Assembly: GCA_900491605.1 (NCBI GenBank)
Contig: UESW01003902.1
Coordinates: 864,211 to 928,210 of the forward strand
DNA length: 64,000 nt
Direction: 5' to 3'
Source of the DNA: Calamus simplicifolius
Taxonomy: Eukaryota; Streptophyta; Magnoliopsida; Arecales; Arecaceae
Shown here: positions 46,556 through 58,722 of the stretch, in pieces
How positions within the stretch are numbered: the first letter of the stretch is position 1
Layout of the letters: each line of letters begins with the position of its first letter
The notes under the pieces: model-generated
Database searches by the model: none
What the model was told of the DNA's origin: nothing
The model's input: only the letters and a program-made list of their open reading frames with translations
Program-made: the position numbers and the translations under genes

Positions 46556-47777
46556 TTGCAGAAGCGAGCGGAAACGGGCGAACCTCCCCCTAAATTCGCT
46601 CCCAAACACATCAAAACCCTCGCCTACGCCAAATCCTCGCCCACTCTCTCCTCCTCGCTCCCCACCGCACCCCGCTCACCCGCGACCAAGCGCTCGACCG
46701 CGTCCTCGCCGACCTCGACTCTGCCCTCGCCCATGGCGTCCCCGTCGACGCTCCCTTTTCGCCTCCCTCCTCGAGACATGCTCCCAGATGCGCTCCCTAC
46801 GCCACGGTGTCCGCCTCTGCCGCCTCCCCCTCCGCCCTCCTCCGCCAGAGCCCCGACCTCTCCGCCAGGCTCCTCCGCTTGTATGCCTCGTGTGGCTGCG
46901 TCGACAAGGCCCACCGACTGTTCGACCAAATGCTGCAGCGATTTAAGGACAGCGCCTTCCCTTGGAACTCCCTAATCTCCGGCTACACCGACCTGGGCCT
47001 CTACGAAGACGCTATGGCTCTATATTACCAGATGGAGGAGGAGGGCGTCGAGCCCGACCGGTTCACCTTCCCTCGAGTTCTCAAGGCCTGTGCTGGAATC
47101 GGGTCGGTGAGCCACGGCGAGGCCGTCCACCGCCACATTATTCGCTCGGGTTTCGGCACTGATATCTTTGTGCTGAATGCGCTCGTCGACATGTACTCCA
47201 AGTGCGGCGATATCCAGAAAGCCCGGCAGATTTTCGACAAAATCCCCGACCGAGATCTGGTCTCATGAAATTCGATGATAACGGGTTACATACGACATGA
47301 ACTTCTGCACGAGGCCTCGGACATCTGTAGAAGAATGCTTGGAGATAGGATCGAGCCAGACTCCGTTACCATCTCATCAATGCTTTCCGGGATCTCCTTG
47401 TCTTCTAGTAATAAGCTTGGGCTTCAAATTCATGGTTGGGTTCTCCGACATGGGCTCCAGTGGGATTTATCGGTCGCAAATTCTTTGGTCGGGATGTATT
47501 CCGAGCACAACCAGTTGGATCGAGCTCGGTCAGTATTTGAAACAATGCCAAAAAGGATTTGGTGTCTTGGAATGCTATAATCTCTGCTCACCGTAGAGAT
47601 CATCGGGTGCTTACCATGTTTCAGAGCATGGAGGATTCAGGGGTGCTGCCAGACTAAGTCACTTTCGTATCATTGCTCTCGGTTTGTGCGAATCTGGGAT
47701 TAGTGGAGGATGGCTGGAGGTTGTTCTCAGAGATGGAGGAGAGATACAAGATAGAACCGGTGCCGGAGCACTATGGT
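46556..47777 (+). pseudogene. OTP70-like: PPR protein pseudogene resembling OTP70 (At4g25270)
   Basis: Pentatricopeptide-repeat proteins bind organelle RNA; Arabidopsis OTP70 is a plastid protein needed for rpoC1 intron splicing. The translation carries successive PLS-type repeats: LYASCGCVDKAHRLFDQM, PFPWNSLISGYTDLGLYEDA-like, EPDRFTFPRVLKACAGIGSV, VLNALVDMYSKCGDIQKARQ, NSMITGY, LSVANSLVGMYS and LLSVCANLGLVEDGWRLFSE. Order and wording agree with the OTP70 family by recall. Lesions include a frame change upstream of 46,807, a TGA at 47,266-47,268 where Trp is expected, a frameshift near 47,560 and a TAA at 47,655-47,657. The sequence breaks off near EHYGLL at about 47,777, losing the C-terminus, and joins tnp2-type sequence. 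PPR genes are usually intronless, so RNA- and DNA-level capture cannot be told apart. Confidence 0.82.
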
Positions 47778-47778
47778 T

Positions 47779-48067
47779 TATTGAATTGTCCAAAAGTTAA
47801 ACCATATATATATAATGCAGCTCACACATATATATTATTGAATTGTCCAGAAGTTAAACCATACATTTAGTAAGTGCACTATACTTTAATATTCTTATTA
47901 TATTTTTTTATATTGCAAAGTAATATGATCTTAAACAATAACATTAAATTTATTGTTATCATTATAGAATCTTTGAATTAGAGTTGAGGCAACTTCGACC
48001 TAATATTGAAGCTTCACAAATTGATACAGAACTTGAGACAGTGTTTACATCATGGTTTGAGAATTAT
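47779..48067 (+). pseudogene. tnp2-type CACTA transposase fragment, two exons
   Basis: LLNCPEVKPYI ends at 47,869, followed by donor GTAAGT. After acceptor TATAG (ending 47,967) a second exon, 47,968-48,067, continues FELELRQLRPNIEASQ and ends TSWFENY before another GTAAGT. This matches the stretch between the DUF4218 and DUF4216 parts of plant tnp2 proteins, where an NC..V.PY motif precedes a WF motif. The first about 32 bases are directly duplicated (47,779-47,810 and 47,835-47,866) at the PPR junction. It is only a remnant, but it shows the element descends from an autonomous CACTA. Confidence 0.7.
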
Positions 48068-48239
48068 GTAAGTACACTATACTTCAAAATATAATACTGA
48101 TTTAATAGATAGTATATTTTGTAACTAATTATTTTTTATATTTATTCAAAGTTCCACAGTTGACTATGGACTTTTTTGACTTAGTACTGCATTAATTAGA
48201 TATATCGGAAATGATTCCAGAATCTACTGCTTGGCGGTG

Positions 48240-48849
48240 GATCCTTTTTGGATGAAATTTTATTAGGTTAATGATGGATTAGTGATAAATTTCTGATAAA
48301 AATAATAATGAGGATTAGTGACGAAAATATTAGTGATTGATTAGTGATGGAACAATAACGGATGATTAATGGATTCTTTCGTCACTAATCCATCAGCAAA
48401 TTGTGATGGCATAGTGATGGAGCTATTAGTGACATGCATTCCATCAACAATCTCACTAAACGGTGATGGAATATTTATGACGGACTAGTGACGAAAGTTT
48501 TAGTGACTAAATTTTTTATCAATAATTCGTCACTAAATTGTGATGGAATAGTGACAAAAATATTTGTGATGTAATAGTGACGGAATGATGAGTGACGGAT
48601 GGTTCGTCACTAATCCGTCACAATTTAGTGACAAAAAATATGTTCCGTCATAAATTTTTGATGGAATATTTCTCACAAATTTGTGACGAAATATTTCATC
48701 ATAAATTTGTGACGAAATATTTCGTTACAAATCCGTCACTATTATTTTGTGACGGACGAAGATTTTCATCACTAATCCGTCACTAAACCCAGTTTGTGAC
48801 GGAATAGTGATGGAAATTTTTATCACTATTATACTATTTTCTTGTAGTT
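48240..48849. repeat. Right subterminal TTAGTGACGGA array and terminus
   Basis: It has the same word family as the left array, in both orientations, ending with ACTATTTTCTTGTAGT. The final base differs from the canonical GTAGTG. Confidence 0.8.
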
Positions 48850-49071
48850 AACTCATCAACTTGTGATCCTTTTCTCTTTGAAAATACGGCATTGGAGTCC
48901 TCACTATCCATGAGTCTTCACGTAGTCCTTTGGCCATTGCTTTTTTTTATTCTTTTCAAAATAAAATGAAAAGTAAATAAAATAAATAAATGTAATTCAA
49001 AATAAATTAAAAACTAGCTAATGTTGTGTGAAAGCATGTGAATTAAATGATCAAATTTATACTTATCAAAA
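48850..49071. other. AT-rich spacer, no gene seen
   Basis: Nothing supported lies between the CACTA terminus and the right direct repeat. Confidence 0.4.
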
Positions 49072-49350
49072 GGCTCTTCGATAGTTTTGGGTAGAAGTTT
49101 ATCGGTTTGAGTCTTATTAAGGCCCTATTTAGTTGACTAAGCTTATTCTAATTATTAATTTCCGTTCACTTTGAACGCCAAGTTGCCATGGTGATGCAAA
49201 GGCCTCGAGACAGACGCACTGAAGACTAACTTTGTTTTTGAAATAAAGATACGCTGTTATTGCCCACTTAGATTTTGTGATCTCAATGAATGCCTTCACA
49301 TGTGAGGTGTCATTTGCATCCATGACACTCAAGCTTCAATGCTTTTCCTC
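49072..49350 (+). repeat. 273-bp direct repeat, right copy
   Basis: It matches 43,492-43,764. After AAGCTTCAATGC it runs on into what looks like the leader of a LINE, so the shared unit may be LINE 5' sequence or its target. Confidence 0.85.
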
Positions 49351-49485
49351 GTGCTCTGGTTCTCCTTTTCGTCCCTGCTTTAAGATTCATGCATCCGTGT
49401 TCTTCTTCCCTAATCGTTGGCTGTTCTTCGTCTCTGTTGCTTCGCCGCCTCTTGGATTCTTCCCTTCGTCATTCCCTCCCTTCCT

Positions 49486-50158
49486 ATGGCCTCTGATCGG
49501 CTGAAGGTAGCCGAATTCCTAGGAGGAGGACGTCGATGAACGGCTTTCAATGGGTTACCGAGTCTCCTTCGCCAGCTGCTATGGAGAGGTTGCAGGCTTC
49601 GTTTCCGGAGGTGATTAAAGTCCCGGTGGCGGAGCTTGAAGCGGAGGTGACGGGCTGGCAGCAGAAGGCTGTGCTCGTCCGTTCGTTCCACAGATGGATT
49701 CCGGCTGAAGCCTTCATCAGGGAATTCAGGCAAGCTGGAATCTCAGGCGCCATCGTCCCTATTTCTCTAGCATTCAGATGCCATGTTTTCCGATTCGACT
49801 CCAAAGAAGCTTGTAGCTTGGTTTGCAGCGACCATGGGTGATCAATGGCCAAGTGGTTGGCACTGAGCCGTGGAGGCCGGAGTTTACTCCGGCGGAGGAC
49901 TCCGTCTCGTCTGCTCTGTTATGGGTGAGATTGCCGTTTCTGCCTCTCGAGTTCTGGAAGGAGGAGTTCCTCAGAGCCATTCTAGAGTCAGCTGGAGATT
50001 TCATCTGTGTTGATGCAGCTACCTTGGCGAAATCTAGGGGGGGTTATGCAAGGGCCTGTCTTCGCGTTGACCTTCGTCGCCCTCTCCGGCCAGGCACACG
50101 GATTCAAGGGAGCTTTCAACTGTTCTGGCAGAACTTCGTCTATGAAAACTTGGAAGGA
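49486..50158 (+). pseudogene. LINE (L1-type) ORF1 fragment with DUF4283 domain
   Basis: ORF1 of plant L1-type LINEs encodes an RNA-binding protein. The start MASDRLKVAEFLGGG at 49,486 meets a TGA within about 16 codons. The main body from 49,536 shows the DUF4283 pattern VTGWQQKAVLVRSFHRW, then in a shifted frame WVINGQVVGTEPWRPEF, LLWVRLPFLPLEFWKEEFL, ATLAKSRGGYARACLRVDL and QNFVYENLEGV. It is cut immediately before the expected CCHC knuckle, where an LTR-like fragment begins. At least two frameshifts are present, and no ORF2 remains. Confidence 0.82.
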
Positions 50159-50159
50159 G

Positions 50160-50312
50160 TGTCACGCCCCAGACCCAAAAATTTGAGCTAGGGTGACAAC
50201 CCGCCGCATGCCAGGCATGCAAGGCGTCTTGAACTTATCAATATAAAGCAAATTTATATCCATGATTATTACAAATCAGAATTATCTGTCTTGGGCTATC
50301 TGCCCTACACAT
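50160..50312. repeat. LTR-like fragment at the duplication border
   Basis: TGTCACGCCCCAGACCC resembles the common TGTCACGCCCC start of plant LTRs. The fragment ends at 50,312, where similarity to P450 exon 1 begins. No partner LTR is seen. Confidence 0.45.
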
Positions 50313-50536
50313 GATTTTTTCCCGGTTCTGGCCCGGTTCGATCTGCAGGGATGGGGAGGCAGATGCGAACGCTACTGGAGCGGTTCAACCGGATCTTCGA
50401 GCCGATAATAGACCGGAGGAGGAAGGTCGAAGGTGGAGGGGCCAAGGATTTCTTGGACTATATGCTCGGGTTAGAGAAGGAAGGCGACGATGCCAAGACG
50501 CCCTTCACCATGTTTCATGTCAAGGCCCTCCTCATG
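50313..50536 (+). pseudogene. CYP706-like P450 copy B, truncated exon 1
   Basis: Only the last about 224 bases of exon 1 are present, from DFFPVLARFDLQ to the donor GTAAGC at 50,537. A one-base loss in CTGCAGG-ATGGGGAGG breaks the frame, and there are substitutions (Asp to Asn in ERFNRIF, Gly to Glu in RKVEGGG). The anchor, hinge and first 220 or so residues are missing, and no promoter from copy A is included, so this copy cannot make a normal P450. Confidence 0.93.
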
Positions 50537-50555
50537 GTAAGCTAATCTATCATTC

Positions 50556-50590
<35 letters not shown>

Positions 50591-50805
50591 CTTCTCCCTC
50601 TAAGGTTGGCACGTCCATGAAATGGCAGCCAACGAACCCAAACGCGCCGCGTCTTCAAACGAGAAAGGCCGGGAGCTGCTGTGAACCGCAACGTCATGCT
50701 TTTTTAAATTAATGTTCCAATTATAATTTTGAAATCAATATTGTAATGATAATTTGAAATAATGTTTAATAAATAAAATTTGGCCTTTTTTTTTTATGGA
50801 CCCAT

Positions 50806-53800
50806 TAGAGGTAGGCACTGGGCCGTGCCGCCCATGGCATAGCACAACCCAAGCCCACATGGGCCGTGCCAGGCACAGCCCCGTATTGCTACAGTACCGG
50901 GCCGTGCCGGCATGGCACCGTGCCGTATTGGGTGCGAAAATTTTTTTCTATTGGCCAGCACGGCATGGCCCATGATGGGCCTGGGCCGGCCCACCGTGCC
51001 GTGTCGGCACGGCCCAGGTGCACGACCACCTAGCACGGCCCAGGTGGGCCTGAGCCGTGTTGGCCATGGTGGGCCGTGCCAAGCACGGTCCACTTGGGGC
51101 CTAGCCCGTGCATGGCTCAAATAAAAAAAATTTATAAAAAAATATTTTTTTGATAAATTAAAAAATTATTAGGAATAAAAATTTTTTATTAATATAAAGC
51201 CACCTTAATGGTGGGGGGTTTGGCATAGACCCCTACCAGTTTATTAATTTAAAATCAAAATGGTACAGAAGGGAGGGGGGCTAGGCCTGACCTCCAGACA
51301 TAATACAATAAGCAAGGAAAAAAATAGAAAGAAAAAAATAAAGATGACTTACTTTAAGTTTTTAACAATTTAAAAAATAATAATATAAATTATAAAAGTA
51401 GAAATGACTCACTCATCAGTCATCAGTAGTATTTGTATCATCGTCATCTTCGCTGGTTAAGTCATATCCACCTTTATCTTGAAGCCTCGCCTCAACATCC
51501 AACTAGTCTTTGAAGTAGATAAGCATCTCAACTGTCTCGCCAGTCATTCTACTTCTCTTTTCGTCCAAAATACGTCGACCTACACTGAAAGCGGATTCCG
51601 ATGCTACTGTAGACATCGGCACAGCTAAAATATCTCGTGCAATGGCAGACATAACAGGATATTGATTTTTAACACTTTTCCACCAAGCTAATACATGTAG
51701 ACTTTCTATTTCATCTTCATCATATGCAGAATGAAGATCGTTTCATAAATAAAATTCCAATTCATTACTTAAAGATGAAGAAGATGAAGCATGTGCGTAT
51801 CTTCTAATGAATGAAAAAATAGATGACGAACGAGATCTAGAAGAAGAAGCAGAGCTTTGAGCAGATATTGTAGATCCACAAATTTTATCGTTATATAAAT
51901 AATAAATATCATTAAGAAGTCGTGTTACCTCATCTTTAGCAGGTTCAGGATTTTGATTCATGTTTTCACAATATTGATCAATTAAAAAAAATTATACCAT
52001 TTAATTTAACTCTAGGATCAAAAACAGTAGCTAAGTTATGCAATGGACATATCCTATTCCAATATTCATTCCATTTAGTTTCCATATTATGTATAATAGG
52101 CATTCACTAATTACATATTTTTTATAAAAATGAACAAGAAGTTGGATAATAAATACCTGAAAGAACATTTGTAGCATCATAAAAAGTAACCAAAAAATCT
52201 TCTAAAATTTTACCTTGATTCCAATCAGCTTCAGTCAATGTAAATCCTAATCCACGCTCATTAATATAAGCACTTAATAAGTTCTTATATGGATATGCAT
52301 CATGTATCATGGCATAGGTACTATTCCAACGAGTTATTACATCAAGTTTAAATTTTTTAAAACGTTTACCATGATCTACACATAATTGTTTAAATTCTTG
52401 AAGTCTTGACCTTGAAGCATGAATAAAAGAAACTGCATTTTAATTTTTGAAATAACCCTTGAATTATGTTCATGCCAGATTGAGCAGAAATATTTAATAT
52501 ATGACATGCACATCTAATATGAAATAATTGTCCATCTAAAATGGGATGCAAAGAGTCGTTTAATAATGCAACAATAGAATTATTATTAGATGCATTATCA
52601 AAAGTAATTGATATTATTTTATTATTAATATTTTATGAGCATACGGTTTGATAAATAATATTTAAAATTTATTGTCCTGAATGCGGAAAATCAAAAGCAC
52701 GAAAAGCAATAATTCGTTTATTTAATTGCTAATCATTATCAATATAATGAGCAGCAATAAATGCCGACCAAATATCAGATGTTAAAGAAATTCTAGCATT
52801 TAAATTTGAGAGGCTTTCCGTTAAACTTTGTTTCATTGCTAAAAAGTTTATCATAGCCACTCTTCTAAATATATAACTACTAGTTCTTTTATAAGCAAGT
52901 TGTAGGCCTAATTGAACATATCTTTCAAAATTATAAGATTCAGATAAAGTAAAAGGTAATTCATCTTGAACTATCCATCTTACCAGTAATTTTCTTTGAT
53001 TTTCGTGGTTATATGCAAAATTGCCTACAAGTGATCCCTCTTGAATATTAAGGAGTCCTTGCTGACGGGAATCATGCATCTATGACTCTCTTGATGTCTT
53101 CTTAGATGCCCTGTTCCTCCAGTACTAGAATAACTGTAAAGTTTTGTACATTTTTTACATTTTGCTTTATAGACTCCATCAACCATAATTCTATCGAAAT
53201 CAATCCAAACATTACTAGTCCTCTTACGAGAAGAGGTTTGACACTCACTGACACTAGCTCTAGATGGAACTTGGAGTTGGGATTGGGGTTGGGTCCTTGG
53301 GGATTAGTTTCCTCACCCTCAGAAAAAGCGTGCATGTTAAAATTACTTTCGTTAAAAGATGCCATATCTAAAATTTTTAATTAATAAATGCAAAAAAATA
53401 AAAACTAACCCACAAAAAGGAATTGAGAAAAGATCAGAGGTGGAGGCGTGGAGCCGAGATTTGTGAGCTTCCTCTTGCGCTCTCGCCTCTCAACAAGAAT
53501 TGACCTTGTAGCACTTGACTACTTGCTTGAGCACTTGCCACTTGTAAGAACACTTGCAAACTAAAAATTAAATTGCTAATCTACTAGAGCACTTGCTGGA
53601 AGAGAGAAATAGTAGTAATAGAGGAGTTGGTTTGGTGTGGTAAGAATGAGGAAGAGTTCATCTATTTATAGAATTTTAATTTTTTTCAAAACTACCCTTT
53701 GATATAGCCGTTATATGACTGTTGAGAGGGGTAAAATAGTCTAAACCCCTCCTAACAGCCTTTAACGACTATATAGCCATTAAAAATGGCTGGGCCATTG

Positions 53801-54114
53801 GCCCAGCTGGTGCCTAGGCACCACGTGGTGCCTAGCACCACACCTGGTGCCTAGGCACCAGCGCCTAGGCTGGTGCCTAGGCACCAGGCGGCCATCCCAT
53901 GGAACGGTCCTCAGCACGGTCTAGCAGGACCGTGCCATAGCATGGTCTGTGATTCATTTCAAAATGGGTCACGGGCCGTGTCGAATTTGAATTTTTTTTT
54001 TTTGTGCTATGCTGGTACAACCCATTAATAAATGGACCGTATCAAATACGACATGATAATTTTTAAGCATGATGGGCTTGAGCCATGTCGTGTCAGGTAC
54101 GGTTGCCCACCTTA
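50806..54114 (-). mobile_element. hAT (Ac-like) transposon, copy B
   Basis: This is the counterpart of 18,185-21,516. Both flanks are GGACCCAT (50,798-50,805 and 54,115-54,122), a perfect 8-bp duplication. It therefore preserves the original insertion site better than copy A. The termini are TAGAGGTAGGCAC and GTTGCCCACCTTA. Confidence 0.9.
51410..53365 (-). pseudogene. hAT transposase, degenerate, copy B
   Basis: It has the same block order as copy A: BED finger from 53,365, a longer intact stretch 53,079-52,729 containing RISLTSDIWSAFIAAHYIDN, a block at 52,310-52,122, one at 51,961-51,743 and the hATC region near 51,600. Some lesions are shared with copy A and others are private; for example the 53,079-52,729 frame is longer here. 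Translation is not continuous. Confidence 0.85.
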
Positions 54115-54332
54115 GGACCCATCCATTGAATTTATTGGTTGTGGGGTGGCTAAACTGTGCATGGCCCTTCCTTTCCACAGTCTCGGCTCATTTATGTCCC
54201 ATTGAGGATGGTGGATATGTCCTTGCTCTGCCACTGTACTTTATAAACCGTTGAAGGAGGAGGGTCAAAAGAAGCATAATGACCAGATTAATTTACTTTT
54301 CAAAAAATAATTCATGCTGAAACATGCTTAGC

Positions 54333-54365
<33 letters not shown>

Positions 54366-54367
<2 letters not shown>

Positions 54368-56161
54368 GAGATAGACTGAACCGTGCCACGGTACGGTCCA
54401 GCCCACATGGGTCATGCTAGGCATGGCCCCAATACTATTACAGTACTAGGCCATACCGGCACGGCCCAATAAATCGTACCGGCTCAAAAATTTTTTTCAC
54501 TGGCCCAGCACGGCCCATGATGGCCTGGGCTGGCACACACGGCACGACACACATGGGCTGGACCGTGCGGTCCACTCGATAAAATTTTTTTGTAAAAAAA
54601 TATTTTTTTGATAAATTAAAAAATTATTGGAAATAAAGAAATTTATTAATATGAAGCCATTTAATGGTAGAGGGTTTGGCATAGACCCTTACCAGTTTAT
54701 TAATTTAAAATCAAAATGGTACATGAAGGGAGGGGCTAGACCTGACCTCCAGAAAAAAATAAGAAAGGAAAAAAATAGAGATGACTCACTTTAACAACTA
54801 AAAAAATACATTATTAGAAGTGAAACCTATATTATTAGAAGTGAAACCAATTCAAGCCTCAAGATGACATAAGGCACATACAAAAGGCCTTGTTAAAGCA
54901 CACTCTATGCTCCAAGAGCATCAATCTCAGCTTCTCTCATGTTAAAAAAGACTTTGTGCATCGATTTTCAGTGCACAAAGCGTTTGCAAGTCTGGTCCTC
55001 AGGCATGTCCATAAGGTGATTCCTGGGCCTATTGTGCTCTTTGGCTGGTTTCACTCAACAAGAGCACGGTTAACATCAAGAGACCAGATTTTCTTGCCTG
55101 ACTCATTCATGATGCGTACATTGCATCGGACGACCTAGTCTTTCTTATAAATTTGAGTCTTCATGAGAATATCTAAACTTAGTAGGTCTTGTTTCTTTTT
55201 TTTTTTTTTTTCCTTCTGATGCCGTTAAATTATGAATAAATGGATAAAAGTTGGAGAGGGTGCCATTCAAACGTGCATGCCTTAAATATAATAATGCAAA
55301 TGTAAGCAAAAAGATATATACTAGTGATGTATTACTACAAATGTGACTCACAAGTTATAGTCAATTACATACAATAGTTAGAACAAGACTTGCAGACTTT
55401 AACACAATTAGAAGATTGGACCAGTAGCTCAATGATCCAATAGATGGATCAATGGTTGAATAGTATAAATAATCAAAGAAATAAAACTAAAAAAATGATT
55501 CGTAAGGATAAATAGAGATAATTTTTTAATAAAATTTAATTAATATAATAGTAAAAAAATTTAAATTCTTAAAATTAAATTATTTAAACCCTAAATTATT
55601 TTAATAGAATTATATTTTTTTATTGATAATTTTATCTTCATTCTAATATGAGAGTCAAATTTGCATTTTTTCATGCATGATCACCTCTAATTACATATAA
55701 AAAATATTTTTAAAACTATTTTTTATGCAACTAAACGTATAAAAAGTTAAAAACGGCCTTTGGATAACTTTTGCTTAAAAAATTATATTATTTAATTTTA
55801 TGCATGATCACCAGGGGCCGTGCCTAGCACGATTATTTTTTAAAAAATAAAAGACTGAGCCAATAATTTTGTAAAAAAAATTGCCCATGCATGGCCCACC
55901 TGAGTCGTGCCATGCCCGGCATGGATGGGCCATGCCTGGCATGGCCCACATGGGCCGTGCCTGGCCTAGCACGGCTCAGGCCCGACACGGCCGTGGACCA
56001 AAAATGGGCCACGGGCCATGCCGGGCTTGAATTTTTTTTTTTACCGTACCGTGCCTGGCACGACCCATTTGTTACTGGGCTATGCCAGGCATGGCATGGT
56101 ATTTTATAGGCACGGTGGGCCTGGGCGTGCTGTGCCAGGCACGGCCCAGTGCCCACCTCTA
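54366..56161. mobile_element. Non-autonomous hAT-like element, copy B
   Basis: This is the counterpart of 21,755-23,564, starting TAGAGATAGACTGA after a CT microsatellite and ending CAGTGCCCACCTCTA. Small indels distinguish it from copy A. Confidence 0.7.
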
Positions 56162-56498
56162 CTCACTTTGACTCTATCAAACTTTATACATATATTATAT
56201 TTTATTTATATAATAAAAATAATTCACTATAAAAGAAGGAATAGAAATATTGGTTTGTAAACACTTTTATATAGTTTGGTAATTAATCTTTCTTTTTCTT
56301 TAGATTTGCCCTAGAGTTTGAAGATTAATTATAGATAATAATAAGTGAAATATTTAGTTACTCCCGCATCTTCTCTGCTATTATACTAGATATATTTTGG
56401 TCATGCTTAATTATCATGCCTTTTCATGAAAAGATGTTTATTTTGAAGAAAAACCTAAATTCTCTTACGTTTGGTTGACAATTTCGGTATGATCAATG

Positions 56499-57390
56499 CA
56501 CTACCAAAAATCAGCTTTTCATCAAGGAATATCACCAAGGGATATGTTCCTCAGAAAATTATCAAGGGATTAGAAAGAAAATTTTAAGGATTTCAAATTA
56601 CATTCAAAATCTAGTTTTATTAACGAATCTCTATGGATTTGCTAGGGATATATTTTCCTAAATAAATTTCTTAAAAATTTCTTGGTAATATGCAAGGGAT
56701 CAGTGAGTGATTATTTAAATAATTTTTAGTAAGAAATTTGTAAGAAAAGTTTGGTCCTTTAGAGATTTATTAAGGGATAAATCCCTTGGTGCTGATAAGA
56801 TATTTTTAAAAATAAAAAAAATAATATTATAAAAGAATTTTTTCTTAGAAATCTTAGTGATTTTAAAATCTTGTATCTAGCATATGTCATTCTCTCACTA
56901 TCATAAAAATAAAAGTCATAAGTAAAATTAATATTATGTACTAATTTTTAATATCATTAATTAAACAAAAAATTCCTTCATTCCTTTCCCTTTCTAACTT
57001 GTTCAAATCTTATCAAAACTCTAGGCTTACAACTTTGTTGTTAACGATCAGATTGGCACAACAGTAACCTGCTTTATTAGGAGAATACCCTAGACTTTTA
57101 ATACAATGATCAAATTGGTGCAATGATAAGGTGTTCGTTAATCAATTGGTTGCGAGTTTAAATCACGGTGATCAAATGGACTACAATTTTTAGGGATTTT
57201 TTTACCATAATTATCAAGGAATTTTTTTACCAAGAAAAATTGATTGATCCCTCAATAATTACCAAGGGATTTCTGAGGGAGACTTTCACCACCATCATAT
57301 ATTTCAAAAATAATTTTTTTTGAAAATTCCTCATTGAAACTCTTCACCAAGGGATTTTGTACATCACTGAAAGGTCAATTTTTGATAGTG
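56499..57390. mobile_element. CACTA-type MITE, copy B
   Basis: This is the counterpart of 23,903-24,784, with CACTACCAAAAATCAGC at the left, TTTTTGATAGTG at the right, and ATG on both sides (56,496-56,498 and 57,391-57,393). Confidence 0.85.
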
Positions 57391-58175
57391 ATGAAAGCAT
57401 TATTCCCAAAAGAGCTCACTTTCTTACGTGACACTAAAAGTCTCATTCCATGGCATGGATGGGAAAAAGCCTTTTTATAGAAAATAACTTTTTTAAGAAC
57501 CACTTCTTTATTTGCCAAATAAGATATTTATAAGGAGGAGAGTTGAGAAAAGCATAATGATTAAACTAATTTATTATTTAGAAAGATAATTTATGCTATA
57601 ACATCTTTATCTCCTCTTTTTTAGCTTTATCAAACTCTCTTTCAGAAAATATCAATCAAAGAATGACATTTTTGTTTGTCAATAATTTAAATGTTAACTT
57701 AGTCTTGAAAAGAGTAAAGCAGAAGAAGCAAATTCATGTAGCCGACCCTATATAGTTGGGAAAAAGGTTTAGATAAGTTGAGTTGAGTTTTGATTGCACA
57801 TGAAATACTACCTAAAATGTAAAAAAAAAAATAAATCTTTATTTTTATACACACATACATATATGTATGTATAAATATGATCCGATCATCTATTTCATTT
57901 TTAAACCCATACAATTCATAGGTCCTAGAGATGAAAAATATGGGATGACTCAGAAATCCATATTGATCCAAAGGTGAGGCGGGTGTTTGAATTTTAAACT
58001 TGGCTATACTTGCATGCAACCAAATAACTAAGTTCAAAATTCAGTCACTTCTTTTGATTCATACAAATTTCAAAGTTACCCCATGTTTTTCATCTTTTTT
58101 ATCTTTAAGATTTATAAATTTTGGATATAAAGATAAAAAATGATCAAATATAAGTTTGACTATATTCGAATGTAA

Positions 58176-58209
<34 letters not shown>

Positions 58210-58722
58210 CCATAATATGCATTGCAAATACTTGCATATCAGTCTATCCACCTTAGCATTGATGTTTAAAACATACCAAACTCTTTTTGTGGAATCTAGC
58301 AAATAACTTATATATACTTTAATATTTTTCTTTCTTCTTTCAAGGATCTCCATAGGAAGTGACAATGACTATCCATCTAATTTAAGCATGTATCATGTAG
58401 CCATAGAGAGTAGTATACCCACCATCAAATAACAAAACCTTACAATATTGTGCATCCATTTGACAATTAGTGGTACACTAAAATCAAACAGTCCCACACA
58501 TCCCATTAAATAACAGCGAAACTAGAGTATCCAATGAACAATAGAGAAAGCTAATCTAAAGACCGTACTCCATTAGAGTGCATGGCAAAATAGACTTGGT
58601 TAATTATATCCAAACATCTTGAAGAAGCACTGCCAGTCCCCTTGTTGTTGTAGCTCATTCCTTATACATTGGCTTGCACGGCAAAACTATCATCGTAATT
58701 GTCACATAATTTTTATGGACAG

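Larger units (their letters stand above)
45243..48849 (+). mobile_element. CACTA-like element carrying a PPR gene fragment, left end in the gap
   Basis: The right end ...ATTTTCTTGTAGTT, read in complement, gives AACTACAAGAAAAT, a CACTA terminus with its first base changed. Long subterminal arrays of TTAGTGACGGAT words in both orientations lie at 45,243-46,215 and 48,240-48,840. Between them are a PPR pseudogene and a spliced fragment of a tnp2-type transposase, all on the plus strand. The left terminus and target duplication cannot be checked because of the gap. The combination is best explained as a transposon with captured host sequence. Confidence 0.72.

Noticed and set aside
46807..47777. 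Functional PPR gene
   Set aside because: In-frame stops at 47,266 and 47,655, frame changes near 46,800 and 47,560 and loss of the C-terminus rule out a normal product, unless the assembly is wrong at several places.
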